From CAYRFQ01 sp964423615 (GTDB taxonomy: Bacteria; Planctomycetota; Planctomycetia; Gemmatales; Gemmataceae): a stretch of 49,737 bases of DNA. The notes below the pieces were generated by a model. The model searched no databases. It was given only the letters and a program-made list of their open reading frames with translations, and had not been told where the DNA came from. Positions 9,321-18,389 of this stretch are shown piece after piece (within the stretch, counting starts at the first letter, position 1; each line of letters begins with the position of its first letter). The stretch is from NCBI GenBank assembly GCA_964423615.1, contig CAYRFQ010000049.1:1-49737 (forward strand). The letters are read 5' to 3'. Made by a program: the position numbers and the translations under genes.

Positions 9321-9515
9321 AGTACCACCCGTGCAGATCTACGCACGACCTTGGCTTGACCTTTTGCAAGTTGGGCAGGAGACAGGGAGATAGCTTTTTG
9401 GGATGTGTCGTCTGAACGTTCGAGGCCGTCAGAGCCTCCGTGCGTAATCGGGTGCTGTATCCTAACCGCGGAGCGGCCAGAGACCGGAGACAGAGGCGTC
9501 AAGCAAGCGAAACGC

Positions 9516-10193
9516 TCATTGTGAGTTGGCCTTGACGCCTTCCACCATGAGCCGGTCCTTCAGTTCGACGCTTGCAACATCCGAAATCCGGCTTTTCTGA
9601 TAATCCATACGGTCAACCGCCGTGAACCCTACCGACTCGAAAAGTTCAACCAGTTGCACTTCGTCGAACTGCCATTTGTGTGTATGGCCCATCGAAGCGA
9701 ACCATAATCTCCTGGTGCAAATCTCCCTGAAATACATTTCGACGTGTTTCCGAACTTTCTCAGCCGAACGTTCCGCCCTCGGTGTCGCCATGGCCATTCT
9801 GTGCAATTCGAGGTACGTTTCCCAAAATTCGATTCCGTCAGGGACACGAATTCGCAACACCCCATTTGGGGCAAGAACTCGGAAACATTCAGCCGTCAAT
9901 CGCTCGGCATCTGGGTATTCGAGATGCTCCCACAGTTCACCGGCATAGATGCAAGATACAGAGTTATCGGCATAGGGGAGGGGTTTTAAGAGATTACATA
10001 TCTTGATACGAGAGTTGAATATACTTGGGGGTAGTAATCGTAATTGCACAAGGAGCCGATCAAGGAAAGCCAATCGGCTGGAAAACCAGGCTCGGTTGCT
10101 CCCATCGATATTGACCCACCCCTCAGGTTGAACCGGACCGCAACCGAGGTTCAGTTTTGGTCCTGGTGGCAGCTGATGGGAACTGAGTTCCAT
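9516..10193 (-). CDS. Class I SAM-dependent methyltransferase
   Basis: About 225 residues from ATG 10193, chosen for the AAGGA site seven bases upstream; the frame is open further to 10259. The SAM-binding glycine loop LNLGCGP (14-20) is followed by an acidic strand end (GWVNIDGS), then WEHLEYPDAERLTAECFRVL and a strand with Arg-Val-Pro-Asp, the pattern of small-molecule methyltransferases found in surface polysaccharide clusters. It follows the ligase gene by 89 bases on the same strand, so it probably methylates a sugar or polyprenyl-linked intermediate of that polysaccharide. Target is inferred from context only. Confidence 0.8.
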   Translation of the reverse strand: MELSSHQLPPGPKLNLGCGPVQPEGWVNIDGSNRAWFSSRLAFLDRLLVQLRLLPPSIFNSRIKICNLLKPLPYADNSVSCIYAGELWEHLEYPDAERLTAECFRVLAPNGVLRIRVPDGIEFWETYLELHRMAMATPRAERSAEKVRKHVEMYFREICTRRLWFASMGHTHKWQFDEVQLVELFESVGFTAVDRMDYQKSRISDVASVELKDRLMVEGVKANSQ

Positions 10194-10282
10194 GTCGACG
10201 TCCTTCGTAGGAATTCTGGAAACGTGAAACGAATGGATTTCAATTGTCGAAAAGAACATCCGTCAATTGGACTTTTGTAAGT

Positions 10283-11791
10283 CTAACCATAACGCACTAA
10301 TATCCGCAGAGCGAGATTGAGCAGTAAAAGAAAGCCGACGGTGACCACCAGCAAGACCTGAATTACTCGACCCTGTAACCGCAACGGTTTAATCGTCGTC
10401 GACTTGGTGCTGATCTCTTGATAGACCCCGACTAAACCTAGAATCATGTATGTCGGAACAACGTAACTCCGTGACAATGACATTATGATTCCCATGTAAC
10501 CCGCAAGGGCTCCCATGACATACGGATTCAGCCTTTGCAGAATGAAGTTGGCGGACGATTGAGCTAAGAAAGTAGCAGGTCCACTCCGTGGATTGCCGGG
10601 CTGTCTTGGGTTGGCAATCGCACCAGGGTGACCGTGTAAGTCACCGCCAACGAGGTGGTTGCCAGAAAGACGCGGTGGCCTGCTCGATTGGTATCCCGAT
10701 TGCCCTGCATTCCATGACTCCAAAGGTTGCGAGTGAGAACCTCTCACGGACAGCCCACGCATGGCCAGATGCTGTTGTTGTTTGGCCACATGCCACATGG
10801 CCCAAAGGGAATAGAGGAAAGCCGCAAAGAACAGAGTTCCGCCAACAAGCCCTAACTCTCCAAAGCAGTGAACGTAAGAGTTGTGGGCAGCGAGACCAGC
10901 CTCTTTCGCATACGATCCCCACCCGATTCCGAACAATGGCGAGGCCCGTAAAAAGACGAAGACCTGAGCCCAGAGTTGAAAACGATCTTGAACCGTATCA
11001 TCTCCCTCAGCTCCCGAGACTCGAGTGAGGAACACAATGGCTCCAATCGGTAAGACACACAACAACAATGTGATCGCGGCACGGGCTCCAAATCGCACTT
11101 GCAGAAGGGTCAACATTCCCAGGAACACGGCGAGAACCCCACCGCGAGATTTCGTGAGGACCAACGCATAAAGCGAGAGCACCAAGACGCCGAACCCAAA
11201 CAGCCGTAGGAATAGACTGCTTCGCTCGATCATCCAGTAAAAACTCAGTACCACCGAGAACGTCATCAAGACCGTGAAGTCGTTGGGGTCACCAAAAACT
11301 CCAGTGCCTCGGAGCCTCTTAAAAGTCACACGATCCAACTCGTCTCCGCGGTTATCCACCATCGCATCGAGTTGCCGAAATTCGATCACACCGTTGAAAT
11401 CAAGCACGGCCAAACCAATGGCAACACCCGAAAAAACGGTGATCCAAAAACAGAACCAGAGGAGACGTTCGCGGGTGTTGACTTGGGCCAGAAGGATGAG
11501 CAGGTAGATCAAGACCTTGAACATTTCCGCCCCAGCCTCGGCGGCTTTCAAAGCATCCCCTCGCCAAACTTGGGACAAGGGGGACACAATCACCAACCCC
11601 AACACGAACGGCAGGATTGGTCGGTCAAGCCACTTTCCCTCGAAAACGTACTGCAGGATGGGGAGCACCGAAGCAAAGAGGGCTCCCAAAATCAAGACTT
11701 CGTAGATGTTGGCTTGATCCAACCCCTCCACCAGTTCCGATGGCCGGATGAACAACACGGCGTTGACAAGGACAAAGAGAGCGAATCCCAT
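10283..11791 (-). CDS. O-antigen ligase/polymerase-like membrane protein
   Basis: A 502-residue polytopic membrane protein with the Wzy/WaaL-type signature: GDPNDF (167-172), TKSRGG (213-218) and a large periplasmic-side segment with FGIGWGSYAKEAGL and HNSY (303-306). About ten to twelve hydrophobic segments are visible. In this family such proteins polymerise repeat units or ligate them to an acceptor. Residues about 341-412 form an unusually long hydrophilic Gly/Pro/Ser-rich loop before the last membrane segments (SLSRSYVVPTYMILGL). It lies in a minus-strand run with sugar transferase, EpsI, tyrosine kinase and exosortase. ATG 11791 has no clear ribosome site. Confidence 0.82.
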   Translation of the reverse strand: MGFALFVLVNAVLFIRPSELVEGLDQANIYEVLILGALFASVLPILQYVFEGKWLDRPILPFVLGLVIVSPLSQVWRGDALKAAEAGAEMFKVLIYLLILLAQVNTRERLLWFCFWITVFSGVAIGLAVLDFNGVIEFRQLDAMVDNRGDELDRVTFKRLRGTGVFGDPNDFTVLMTFSVVLSFYWMIERSSLFLRLFGFGVLVLSLYALVLTKSRGGVLAVFLGMLTLLQVRFGARAAITLLLCVLPIGAIVFLTRVSGAEGDDTVQDRFQLWAQVFVFLRASPLFGIGWGSYAKEAGLAAHNSYVHCFGELGLVGGTLFFAAFLYSLWAMWHVAKQQQHLAMRGLSVRGSHSQPLESWNAGQSGYQSSRPPRLSGNHLVGGDLHGHPGAIANPRQPGNPRSGPATFLAQSSANFILQRLNPYVMGALAGYMGIIMSLSRSYVVPTYMILGLVGVYQEISTKSTTIKPLRLQGRVIQVLLVVTVGFLLLLNLALRILVRYG

Positions 11792-11990
11792 GTGCGAACC
11801 GACTCGGAGTGAGTTGAGGACAGTTCAAGTGTGACGAGAAAAAGATTCTCGTTTTTCGCGAGGCGTGTAGCGGCTTGGCCTTTTACCCAACGTCGAGTGT
11901 CTGGGACAAATTTACCCGCTCGTCAGAAATCATGAAGAATGTACCAACCCGAGAGGACGCAAGAAAGTCTTCTTCCGTGGAAACTAGGAG

Positions 11991-12830
11991 TTACTGGGAT
12001 GGCATCGCAACGGATTCGCCATCCACTTCCACGGCCAACAGGTCCGCATACTCGCGGGCAATGGTCTCTCTCTGGGCGAACCCTAACATTTTTCCCATTA
12101 GGGAAAACGGAAGAAAGAACAGTTTCCCTGCCGTTGCCAGGACCACACGAATGTCCAACCAACAGCTCAAATTCCGCAAGTAGTGCAAGTCGTAAGCCAA
12201 TTTGATTCGGACGCTATCGAGGCTCGTGTCCGGTGGCAGCTGAACCTGGGCAAAGCCAGTCACTCCAGGCCGAAGCAATAGCCGATTCTGATAAAGAGGG
12301 ATCGCCTTCGCCAGCTGAGGGACGAACTCGGGCCGTTCGGGGCGAGGACCCACAAGGCCCATCTCTCCACGCAAGACGTTCCAAAGTTGCGGCAACTCGT
12401 CCAAGTGGGATTTCCTCAGTAATTGTCCGATTGGCGTGATTCGGGAGTCCCCCGGTGTCGACCACTTCGCCCCGCTAAAGCGTTCGCAGTTCGTCCACAT
12501 CGTCCGGAACTTGTAAATCGTAAAGGGCGTTCCGTTAAGGCCGACCCGTGTTTGAGAATAGATCGCCGGACCACGCGATGTTAACTTCACTAACAACATG
12601 GTGATCAACATCAGAGGCAAGCACACCACGAACAGGACGAACGCAACAACCCATTCAAGTAGGAACTTGACCCGCGCATAGAACGTTGGTCGGACGAGTC
12701 CTGGCATTCTGCCGTCAGGATTAAGCGAGATCTGGTTCTCTGGTTCTTGTGATTGTGCCCAGTTTTCTACCGGTGGAGATAGTGTAGACACGATGGCTCC
12801 AGGGGTGCTTGGATCTTGCAATGAAATCAA
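11991..12830 (-). CDS. Polyprenyl-phosphate sugar-1-phosphate transferase (priming sugar transferase)
   Basis: The bacterial sugar transferase domain of WcaJ/PssY type, which starts polysaccharide synthesis by moving a hexose-1-phosphate onto undecaprenyl phosphate at the inner membrane. The protein is 279 residues if TTG 12830 is used; ATG 12707 would shorten it by 41 polar residues and is a real alternative. One membrane helix lies at about 57-82, followed by TSRGPAIYSQTRVG, KFRTM (107-111), the catalytic-region motif DELPQLWNVLRGEMGLVGPR (144-163) and PGVTGFAQV. It lacks the large N-terminal membrane/CoA-binding-like region of WcaJ, so it is the short form. Probably in the same transcription unit as EpsI and the ligase. 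Confidence 0.9.
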   Translation of the reverse strand: MISLQDPSTPGAIVSTLSPPVENWAQSQEPENQISLNPDGRMPGLVRPTFYARVKFLLEWVVAFVLFVVCLPLMLITMLLVKLTSRGPAIYSQTRVGLNGTPFTIYKFRTMWTNCERFSGAKWSTPGDSRITPIGQLLRKSHLDELPQLWNVLRGEMGLVGPRPERPEFVPQLAKAIPLYQNRLLLRPGVTGFAQVQLPPDTSLDSVRIKLAYDLHYLRNLSCWLDIRVVLATAGKLFFLPFSLMGKMLGFAQRETIAREYADLLAVEVDGESVAMPSQ

Positions 12831-12944
12831 AACCTGCGCGAATCGGTTGGATGATCGAACGTGGTTGAACTTTGGTTCCTGGGGTGGACCGCTCTACCGA
12901 AGGAGTCCAGGGAACCCGAGTTCGACTGAAGTATAGCTCGTGAA

Positions 12945-13598
12945 TTACTTGGTCATTTTGAAAAACAAGGTTTTATCGAGAACCGGCAGGAGCTTTTGAA
13001 AGAAATTCTCTGCGATGCGTGTTTCGTCTTGTCCGCTCTGGGACGCAATTTTTTGGATGACATAGAGCTTGTACAAAGCAGGCCGAGAGCCGAAAGTCCA
13101 CCGAGGTCGCCAAGGTGCCTGCCAGTTACCATCAGAACCCCAACCCCAAAACAAACGGAGTTTCTCCGATACCCCCGACGACCCCTTCCGGAACACCGCC
13201 GTTTTGAATCGGGCCTGGTTGCCTGGCCCGTAGACGATCGTCGTCGTCCTGGGATTGCCCGTGACCTCGAACCCCAGCCCACGGTAACAAACTTCCGGAG
13301 TGTGAACGGCCATACGGCCTCCGGGGCCGCACATCAATACGACGGAAATCGAATCGCCTTGATCCGAACGATACTCCCGCATCCAGTAGCCTTTTGCGCC
13401 GGCTTGGGCGAACTCTTCCGGATCCGTTTCGATTTCGTTTCCAACCCAATCATCGAACTTCAACGGCACCCGAGGAATCCGAGAAGTCGCTTCTTGCAAG
13501 GCCTCCGACGGGACCCAGCGAGACGTCAGTAGTCCGTGGACCACCCCGGAGCCAAGAATCACCAATGTTCCAACAATTATGCCGATGTCTCTTCGCAT
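12945..13598 (-). CDS. EpsI family exosortase-associated protein
   Basis: A 217-residue protein with one N-terminal membrane anchor (about 5-25) and an EpsI-type periplasmic domain. The clearest mark is VHTPEVCYRGLGF (98-110) with a conserved Cys at 104, preceded by DDWVGNEI near 49. EpsI domains accompany or are fused to exosortases in exopolysaccharide loci; their chemistry is not settled. ATG 13598 has an AGGAAC ribosome site. It sits 40 bases downstream of the tyrosine kinase gene and about 2.4 kb from the exosortase, consistent with one operon. Confidence 0.85.
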   Translation of the reverse strand: MRRDIGIIVGTLVILGSGVVHGLLTSRWVPSEALQEATSRIPRVPLKFDDWVGNEIETDPEEFAQAGAKGYWMREYRSDQGDSISVVLMCGPGGRMAVHTPEVCYRGLGFEVTGNPRTTTIVYGPGNQARFKTAVFRKGSSGVSEKLRLFWGWGSDGNWQAPWRPRWTFGSRPALYKLYVIQKIASQSGQDETRIAENFFQKLLPVLDKTLFFKMTK

Positions 13599-13638
13599 AC
13601 AGTTCCTACACGTTGATGCTCATCGCGATGCAAGTCGG

Positions 13639-15888
13639 TCATGTAGTGGCGATAGGATATTGACCCCTCTTGAAATCGGTCGTCCCGGCACCGATAACGA
13701 CACCACCAAGAATCCGGACCCCCAATTGGGCCAGACGTTGTTGAGCGGCGTAGACGGACGGGGCTCGGCTAACGTCTCGCAAGATCGAGAACACCACGGC
13801 ATCGACGTGTTGAGCCAACAGCAATGTGTCGGCGACCGGAAGGACCGGGCAAGAATCGACGATGATGAAGTCGTAATTGTCCTTGAGGTCGTCAAACAGT
13901 GACGTGACTCCTTCTTGGGCCAACGCCTGCACGGCATGGCTGTCCCATTGTCCTGCGGGCATGATCCAGAGACGACTGATTGGTGTCGGACAAGTCACGT
14001 CATCGGGATGGACTTCTCCACGTAGAACTTCGCTGAAACCTTGTTCGTTCGGGACGTTAAAAATTTTGTGTCCGGCTGGGTTGCGGAGGTCGCCGTCGAT
14101 GAGCAGCGTCTTCTTCCAGGCACGGGCCAGACTCGCCGCCAGTTGTGTCGAGAGAGATGTTTTGCCCTCACCCTTGACAGCGCTCGTTAACAGGAAAACC
14201 TGCAACCCTTCCGTTCGCGCCGCGTGTAACATCAGTGTCCGAATCGAATCGATGGCTTCCGTCAACAAATTTTGCCAAACCGCATCCTTGGGGGATGGAT
14301 TCGCAGTCGACTTTCGGACACGCAAGGGTAAATTCGGCACGGTACCAACTATGCCCAGCCCCAATCCCTTGGTGACCTCCTCGGGACTGTTGATCTTTCG
14401 AGTCTGGAATTCGACAAACGCCACGGCGAATAACAGCAACCCGAACATCCCTAGGCCCGCCACTCCAGCATACTTGAATTGCCGGGACCGGTCCTTTTCC
14501 GGGGGAACCAGGGCGTCTTGTTGAACTTCGATCATTTTGAAGCCCGGCTTTTTTAAGTCCGCGACCTGCACATCGAGATGTTGAACGACCTGTTCTTGGC
14601 TTCTCTTCTGTTGCTCCAAGTCGTCGATGATGTGTTTGGCCCGAGGAGCGTGGAGCTGCTGAATGTTGGTCGTATGGACCTTCATCTGATCGCGGAGTCT
14701 TTGTTGAATTTGTTGGCTCCGTTTCATTTTTGCTGCGATCGTTTCTTTCTGCGTCCGCAATTCGCGAACCAACTCGCGTTGGAGGGCGGTGCGGATTTCT
14801 CCTAGTTTTCGCGAACGTTGAGCTTTTTTCCGAAGTAATTCTCGGTAAGCGTTTGTCCCGGAAATCGCGATGGCTTCCAATTCCGTAATCTGTTGTTCCA
14901 ACTTCTTCATCGCCGTGACTTGTTCGGAGACACTGGAGCTGTAGGCTGGGTCGCTCAGGTATGTCGAGAGATTTTTTGGCAACTGCCCTGAATTCAACTT
15001 CTGGAGCTTGCTTTCGGCGATGTCGAGATCGGCTTCAAGATCACCATGGTCGCGCTGTTCATCCAAAAGGGCCTTTTGGGTGGCCTCCAGGGCTGTCCGT
15101 TCGACGCGTTCGTCGGCTTCACGTTGTGCCTTGGGAGGAATCCGCAATCGCTCCCGTTCGAAATTGATTTTCTCCTCAATCGATTGTAGCTTCTTGAGCC
15201 CTTCGGTCTGTTTCTTTTGCAAATCTTTGATCGCAGCCTCGATACGGTTCTGCAGTTTGATCTCGGAATACTTTTTATATTCTTCGACGATCGCATTCAG
15301 GATCACCTTGATGGCGTGAGGGTCCTCCCCAGGCAAATAGACGTGCATAATGCTTGGGGCAGTCTCGAAGTCGGTCTTGATTTGCTTCCCGAGCCATTTC
15401 GTCGACTCGATGTTGTTTTGCACGTGCTGCTGAACCACCGACAGGGCGAGGACTTCCTGGCGTTGCAGAGTGGCTTTGAGGACCGGGTGGCTCGCTATCA
15501 GTCCAGCCTGATTCTCTCGAAATGTCCGAAAGTCCACGCGTTCGGCGCCCAGGGCTTCAAGTTGTCGGGGTTGCGTCAGCTGCATGTAAGCCGAGGCTGA
15601 GTATTTTCCGGGTACGAGTTCCATCGTCAGGAACACAGCACCAAGGGCTCCGACGACCCCCAACACAACAGCTGTCAGCCAACGACGGCGGAAAGCATGC
15701 CAGAGGCCTTGCACCGAAGGGGCCGAACTGAGGCCTGGGGGCGACTCGGGTGGAGGCTCTCCGTACGCTGGAGTAAGGCCCGAAAGACCCGGCCAGCTGG
15801 TCGAAATCGACGGAGCGGAATCCGATTCGGGGCGAGGAGTTTGTTGTACCGGCAGGTTGGACGGTTGTTCTCTCTCAGGCGAGGACAT
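13639..15888 (-). CDS. Wzz/BY-kinase: polysaccharide chain-length regulator and tyrosine autokinase
   Basis: A 749-residue fused protein of the Wzc/ExoP class. Residues 1-60 are a Pro/Ser-rich cytoplasmic tail; membrane helices lie at about 71-90 and 473-493 and bracket a long periplasmic coiled coil (about 205-445). The C-terminal cytoplasmic kinase has Walker A SAVKGEGKTS (569-578), Walker A' LLIDGDLRNP (595-604) and Walker B IIVDSCPV (675-682). Such proteins control polysaccharide length and export through cycles of tyrosine phosphorylation. The usual C-terminal Tyr cluster is reduced here to a single Tyr near the end (QYPIATT), so regulation may differ. ATG 15888 has a GGAGAG ribosome site. 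Confidence 0.93.
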   Translation of the reverse strand: MSSPEREQPSNLPVQQTPRPESDSAPSISTSWPGLSGLTPAYGEPPPESPPGLSSAPSVQGLWHAFRRRWLTAVVLGVVGALGAVFLTMELVPGKYSASAYMQLTQPRQLEALGAERVDFRTFRENQAGLIASHPVLKATLQRQEVLALSVVQQHVQNNIESTKWLGKQIKTDFETAPSIMHVYLPGEDPHAIKVILNAIVEEYKKYSEIKLQNRIEAAIKDLQKKQTEGLKKLQSIEEKINFERERLRIPPKAQREADERVERTALEATQKALLDEQRDHGDLEADLDIAESKLQKLNSGQLPKNLSTYLSDPAYSSSVSEQVTAMKKLEQQITELEAIAISGTNAYRELLRKKAQRSRKLGEIRTALQRELVRELRTQKETIAAKMKRSQQIQQRLRDQMKVHTTNIQQLHAPRAKHIIDDLEQQKRSQEQVVQHLDVQVADLKKPGFKMIEVQQDALVPPEKDRSRQFKYAGVAGLGMFGLLLFAVAFVEFQTRKINSPEEVTKGLGLGIVGTVPNLPLRVRKSTANPSPKDAVWQNLLTEAIDSIRTLMLHAARTEGLQVFLLTSAVKGEGKTSLSTQLAASLARAWKKTLLIDGDLRNPAGHKIFNVPNEQGFSEVLRGEVHPDDVTCPTPISRLWIMPAGQWDSHAVQALAQEGVTSLFDDLKDNYDFIIVDSCPVLPVADTLLLAQHVDAVVFSILRDVSRAPSVYAAQQRLAQLGVRILGGVVIGAGTTDFKRGQYPIATT

Positions 15889-16046
15889 CTGCGGCTCTCC
15901 AAATCGTGGTCGGTGAGTTCAGGCGAGTGCGAAAACCAATCTCCGGTTCCGTTTCGTCGGCTCGTTCGTTAGCCCTATTGTACCGAGTCTGTCACCTGTT
16001 CTGGTCCTTAGTTCCCGAACTTAACCAACGTTGGCGGACCTCGGCA

Positions 16047-16961
16047 TTACTCACTGGAGTTAGGAATTCGCGTCGGGGAGGGTTCTGGTGCTCGAGACTT
16101 AGGGGCCGCTCGGCCAAAGTTCATCTCCAACGGAGTTGCCTCTTCGATCGGCAACAACAACTTCGAGAGGTACCACAACTCGAGCCAAACCAAGCCCAAG
16201 GCGATCGGCATCATCAGCCAACCTGCCAGATCATGCAGAATGAGTTTAGCCAGGGATTCTCCGACCGACACGTAAGCCAGTCCAGTCGTCGTAATCCGAA
16301 GAATGTTCACGAAGATCGCGATTGGGATTGCGCTGACCACGACCAGGATCCTGTCCAGCAACGGCCGCGCCACGACGAAGGCCACGGCGCTCGCCAATGC
16401 GAAAAAAGTGAACAGCATCCCCAGTCCACTGCAAGCATTAATGACTTCCAGTTGAATGTCACCGATCCGAATCGTGTTGCCTTCGGCAAGGGCGGGGTAT
16501 CCAAAAGTTTGCAACGCGAACGTGCTCGCGAGGGTGGCCAATCGACGCAGCGGATAAGCCAAAGTCATCTCGATTCGGAACGGAAGCGGGAGCATGAATC
16601 CCAAAAACAAGATCGCGGGCCAACACCAACGCAGCGCGGGTCTTCCACCTGCCAACACAATCAACCCTGTGAACATCGGGAGCAACGAATACCCGTCGAG
16701 CCATTGATAGAAAAACAAAGCGCTCAAGAATCGACTCACCACCCCGAGACACAACAGACCCAATCCCCACCATTCTCCCTGCCACAGTATTGGGTAGTGC
16801 TCTTTGCGAGACCAGAGAACGAACAGGGCAAACACAGGGACCAAGAAGCCGTGCGAATATTGAGGATCGTAGGTCCACCGTTGGGCCATGGTCACCAATG
16901 TCGGCCAATACGCCCAAAAGACACTCACAACGATCCCGAAGATCACGAGAGTAGGACGCAC
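16047..16961 (-). CDS. Exosortase (EpsH/Xrt family transpeptidase-like membrane protein)
   Basis: A 304-residue polytopic membrane protein with the exosortase catalytic set: Cys177 in NACSGLGML, Arg222 in VNILRIT and His243 in HDLAGWL; the N-terminal YDPQYSHGFLVP motif is also present. Exosortases cut and anchor proteins carrying a PEP-CTERM-like tail, or act in exopolysaccharide loci by an unknown route. GTG 16961 is the only standard start in this open frame, but about 40 further codons upstream remain open and look like a cytoplasmic tail. It leads the minus-strand polysaccharide gene run. None of the proteins called in this window shows a PEP-CTERM-like C-terminus, so a substrate must lie elsewhere. 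Confidence 0.92.
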   Translation of the reverse strand: MRPTLVIFGIVVSVFWAYWPTLVTMAQRWTYDPQYSHGFLVPVFALFVLWSRKEHYPILWQGEWWGLGLLCLGVVSRFLSALFFYQWLDGYSLLPMFTGLIVLAGGRPALRWCWPAILFLGFMLPLPFRIEMTLAYPLRRLATLASTFALQTFGYPALAEGNTIRIGDIQLEVINACSGLGMLFTFFALASAVAFVVARPLLDRILVVVSAIPIAIFVNILRITTTGLAYVSVGESLAKLILHDLAGWLMMPIALGLVWLELWYLSKLLLPIEEATPLEMNFGRAAPKSRAPEPSPTRIPNSSE

Positions 16962-17534
16962 CTTGATCGAAGTCCGCCACGACCTCTCGACAGCAGGTAT
17001 GGACTTGCTCGTTGCCGATGGCGTGACGTCGATCTGCTCAAGGGGATTGTTGAGGTCGCTTGCTCTGATGGCAAACCCCTATCCGTTTTGGAAACAATGC
17101 CGCGTTGCCTTTGGGTGTGATAACTAACTTGCTAAAGGCAATAGCCTGTCCATAGAGATTGGGTTAATCGTGAACTGTATCACTCCCAGGTAAGACGTTC
17201 GAATCAACAACACCTCATCGCGTCCACATTCCGTGCCATGCTCCGCGGAGTCGTAGAAATTGACTCACGCTCCTGACGCAACAGACTCCATGTTACTCTA
17301 CTATATGTCAAAAATTCACGTCAGGTGGGGATTCCCTTGAGTTCGAAGGGACTCGATCAATTCAGTGGCGTGAGGTTGCAACCCGTGTTTGGGATTTGTG
17401 GAATTTGGAGGGTGAGCGGTGGGCACGTCAGAGCGTTTCCCGATTGCTTTGGTTATGCCCAAGCCAACCGTTTTGCAATTCCACTCAGATCGTGTGTACC
17501 ACTTGGAATGTGTTCAACACAAACAGGCAATGCG
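16962..17534. other. Intergenic region between the RiPP cassette and the exosortase
   Basis: 573 bases with no convincing gene. It should contain the end of the minus-strand RiPP transcript and the promoter of the exosortase operon. A minus-strand TTGACA lies at 17311-17306, but no good -10 hexamer was found at the expected spacing. A small hairpin (TCCCTT/AAGGGA) lies near 17333-17351. Longer open frames here are weak and were not called. Confidence 0.4.
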
Positions 17535-18389
17535 CTAGCTCACTTCTTGAGGTGTGGAGGCGAGTTCGCAAACCGCCTTTTCGCGGATCAACAGAAGCAA
17601 CGTCGGGTCCGTATTGGCACCAAGCCAACCATCGACGAGGACTCCGTCAACAGGAAATCGAAATCCTTCCCCTGGCTCGATTTTCAAACCAACGACAGGA
17701 TAATTCGAACACGCTCGAAGAAAGCGTTGTCCCAGTTTTCCGATGGTCGTGGGAATAGGAGTCGTCGTGTCCACATCCGCAAGTCGTTGTGCCATAACTT
17801 TTGGGGGTAAGTTAAGGAAGCTGAGGACAACAGGCTCAACACCAAGGTTGATTCCTCCCCATAGACGTGGAGCGATAGATTCTGACTTGGAACGCCATGG
17901 GGTTTCAGGCGCGCTGTTCGAGATCAATCCTTGGCGACCGGTCGCGTTTTCGTCCCAGCGAATCGACTTCTCTCCAGGTTGGCTTGCCAGTAGATCCAGT
18001 TTCGCTTCTCGAGGCACAGAGATGTCTTTGAAATCCAAGAAGTCACACACTTCACAGGCGTAAGCATCAAACCCGTCAAACCCACCTACCGGATTGGCCT
18101 GGGTTCCCGACACCATCTCCCACCAAAGCGAAACAAGGTGCTGGGGGAGCTGGTAAAGGCCAATACAATCTTCAAGCTCGGGAACCGACGACTCCAACGA
18201 GTCATCCCCTACAAGCAAACACAACTCTTTTTCCGAAGGCGTCCGCCACGGCTCGCGAGGATAAAACCAACCGTTAACCTCCTCGTTTCCCGGACTGAGC
18301 ACGATTCGATCTTCCCATGCGACCGATAACTGGAAACGAGGCGCTACAGTCAGCTGGTAGCCACGCAGAAGGTTCATCGGAGGTTTCAC
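17535..18389 (-). CDS. Unknown third protein of the Grr-type RiPP cassette
   Basis: 284 residues from GTG 18389, whose first bases overlap the TGA of the maturase (GTGA), so translation is probably coupled; ATG 18377 is an alternative. I do not recognise the family. Visible features are a CEVC pair at 112-115 within an acidic stretch, a central Ser/Pro-rich segment (about 150-175), and a C-terminal part with EPGEGFRFPVDGVLVDGWLG (238-257) followed by a hydrophobic strand (DPTLLLLIRE). That C-terminal pattern faintly recalls the last strands of 2-oxoglutarate oxygenases, but the expected iron-binding His is not apparent, so I do not assign it. No signal peptide. Context says it acts on, binds or helps export the modified peptide. 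Confidence 0.75.
   Translation of the reverse strand: MKPPMNLLRGYQLTVAPRFQLSVAWEDRIVLSPGNEEVNGWFYPREPWRTPSEKELCLLVGDDSLESSVPELEDCIGLYQLPQHLVSLWWEMVSGTQANPVGGFDGFDAYACEVCDFLDFKDISVPREAKLDLLASQPGEKSIRWDENATGRQGLISNSAPETPWRSKSESIAPRLWGGINLGVEPVVLSFLNLPPKVMAQRLADVDTTTPIPTTIGKLGQRFLRACSNYPVVGLKIEPGEGFRFPVDGVLVDGWLGANTDPTLLLLIREKAVCELASTPQEVS

Larger units (their letters stand above)
8666..9515. other. Gene-poor interval between uvrC and the polysaccharide locus
   Basis: About 850 bases with no intact gene. It holds the HEAT remnant at 8824-9015 and a 17-base perfect inverted repeat with arms 9228-9244 and 9304-9320. The open frames at 9026-9502 on either strand have no recognisable domain or ribosome site and were not called as genes. 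The impression is of decayed or mobile-element-scarred DNA. Confidence 0.5.

Noticed and set aside
9026..9502. Minus-strand open frame of 158 codons
   Set aside because: No domain, no ribosome site, and it reads through both arms of the inverted repeat; treated as non-coding.
15906..17120. Plus-strand open frame of 404 codons
   Set aside because: Antisense to the exosortase; Gln/Arg/His-rich product without domain, typical of a shadow frame.
17535..18389. Assigning the third RiPP-cassette protein as a 2-oxoglutarate oxygenase
   Set aside because: Only the last strands look similar, and the iron-binding HxD...H residues are not apparent.
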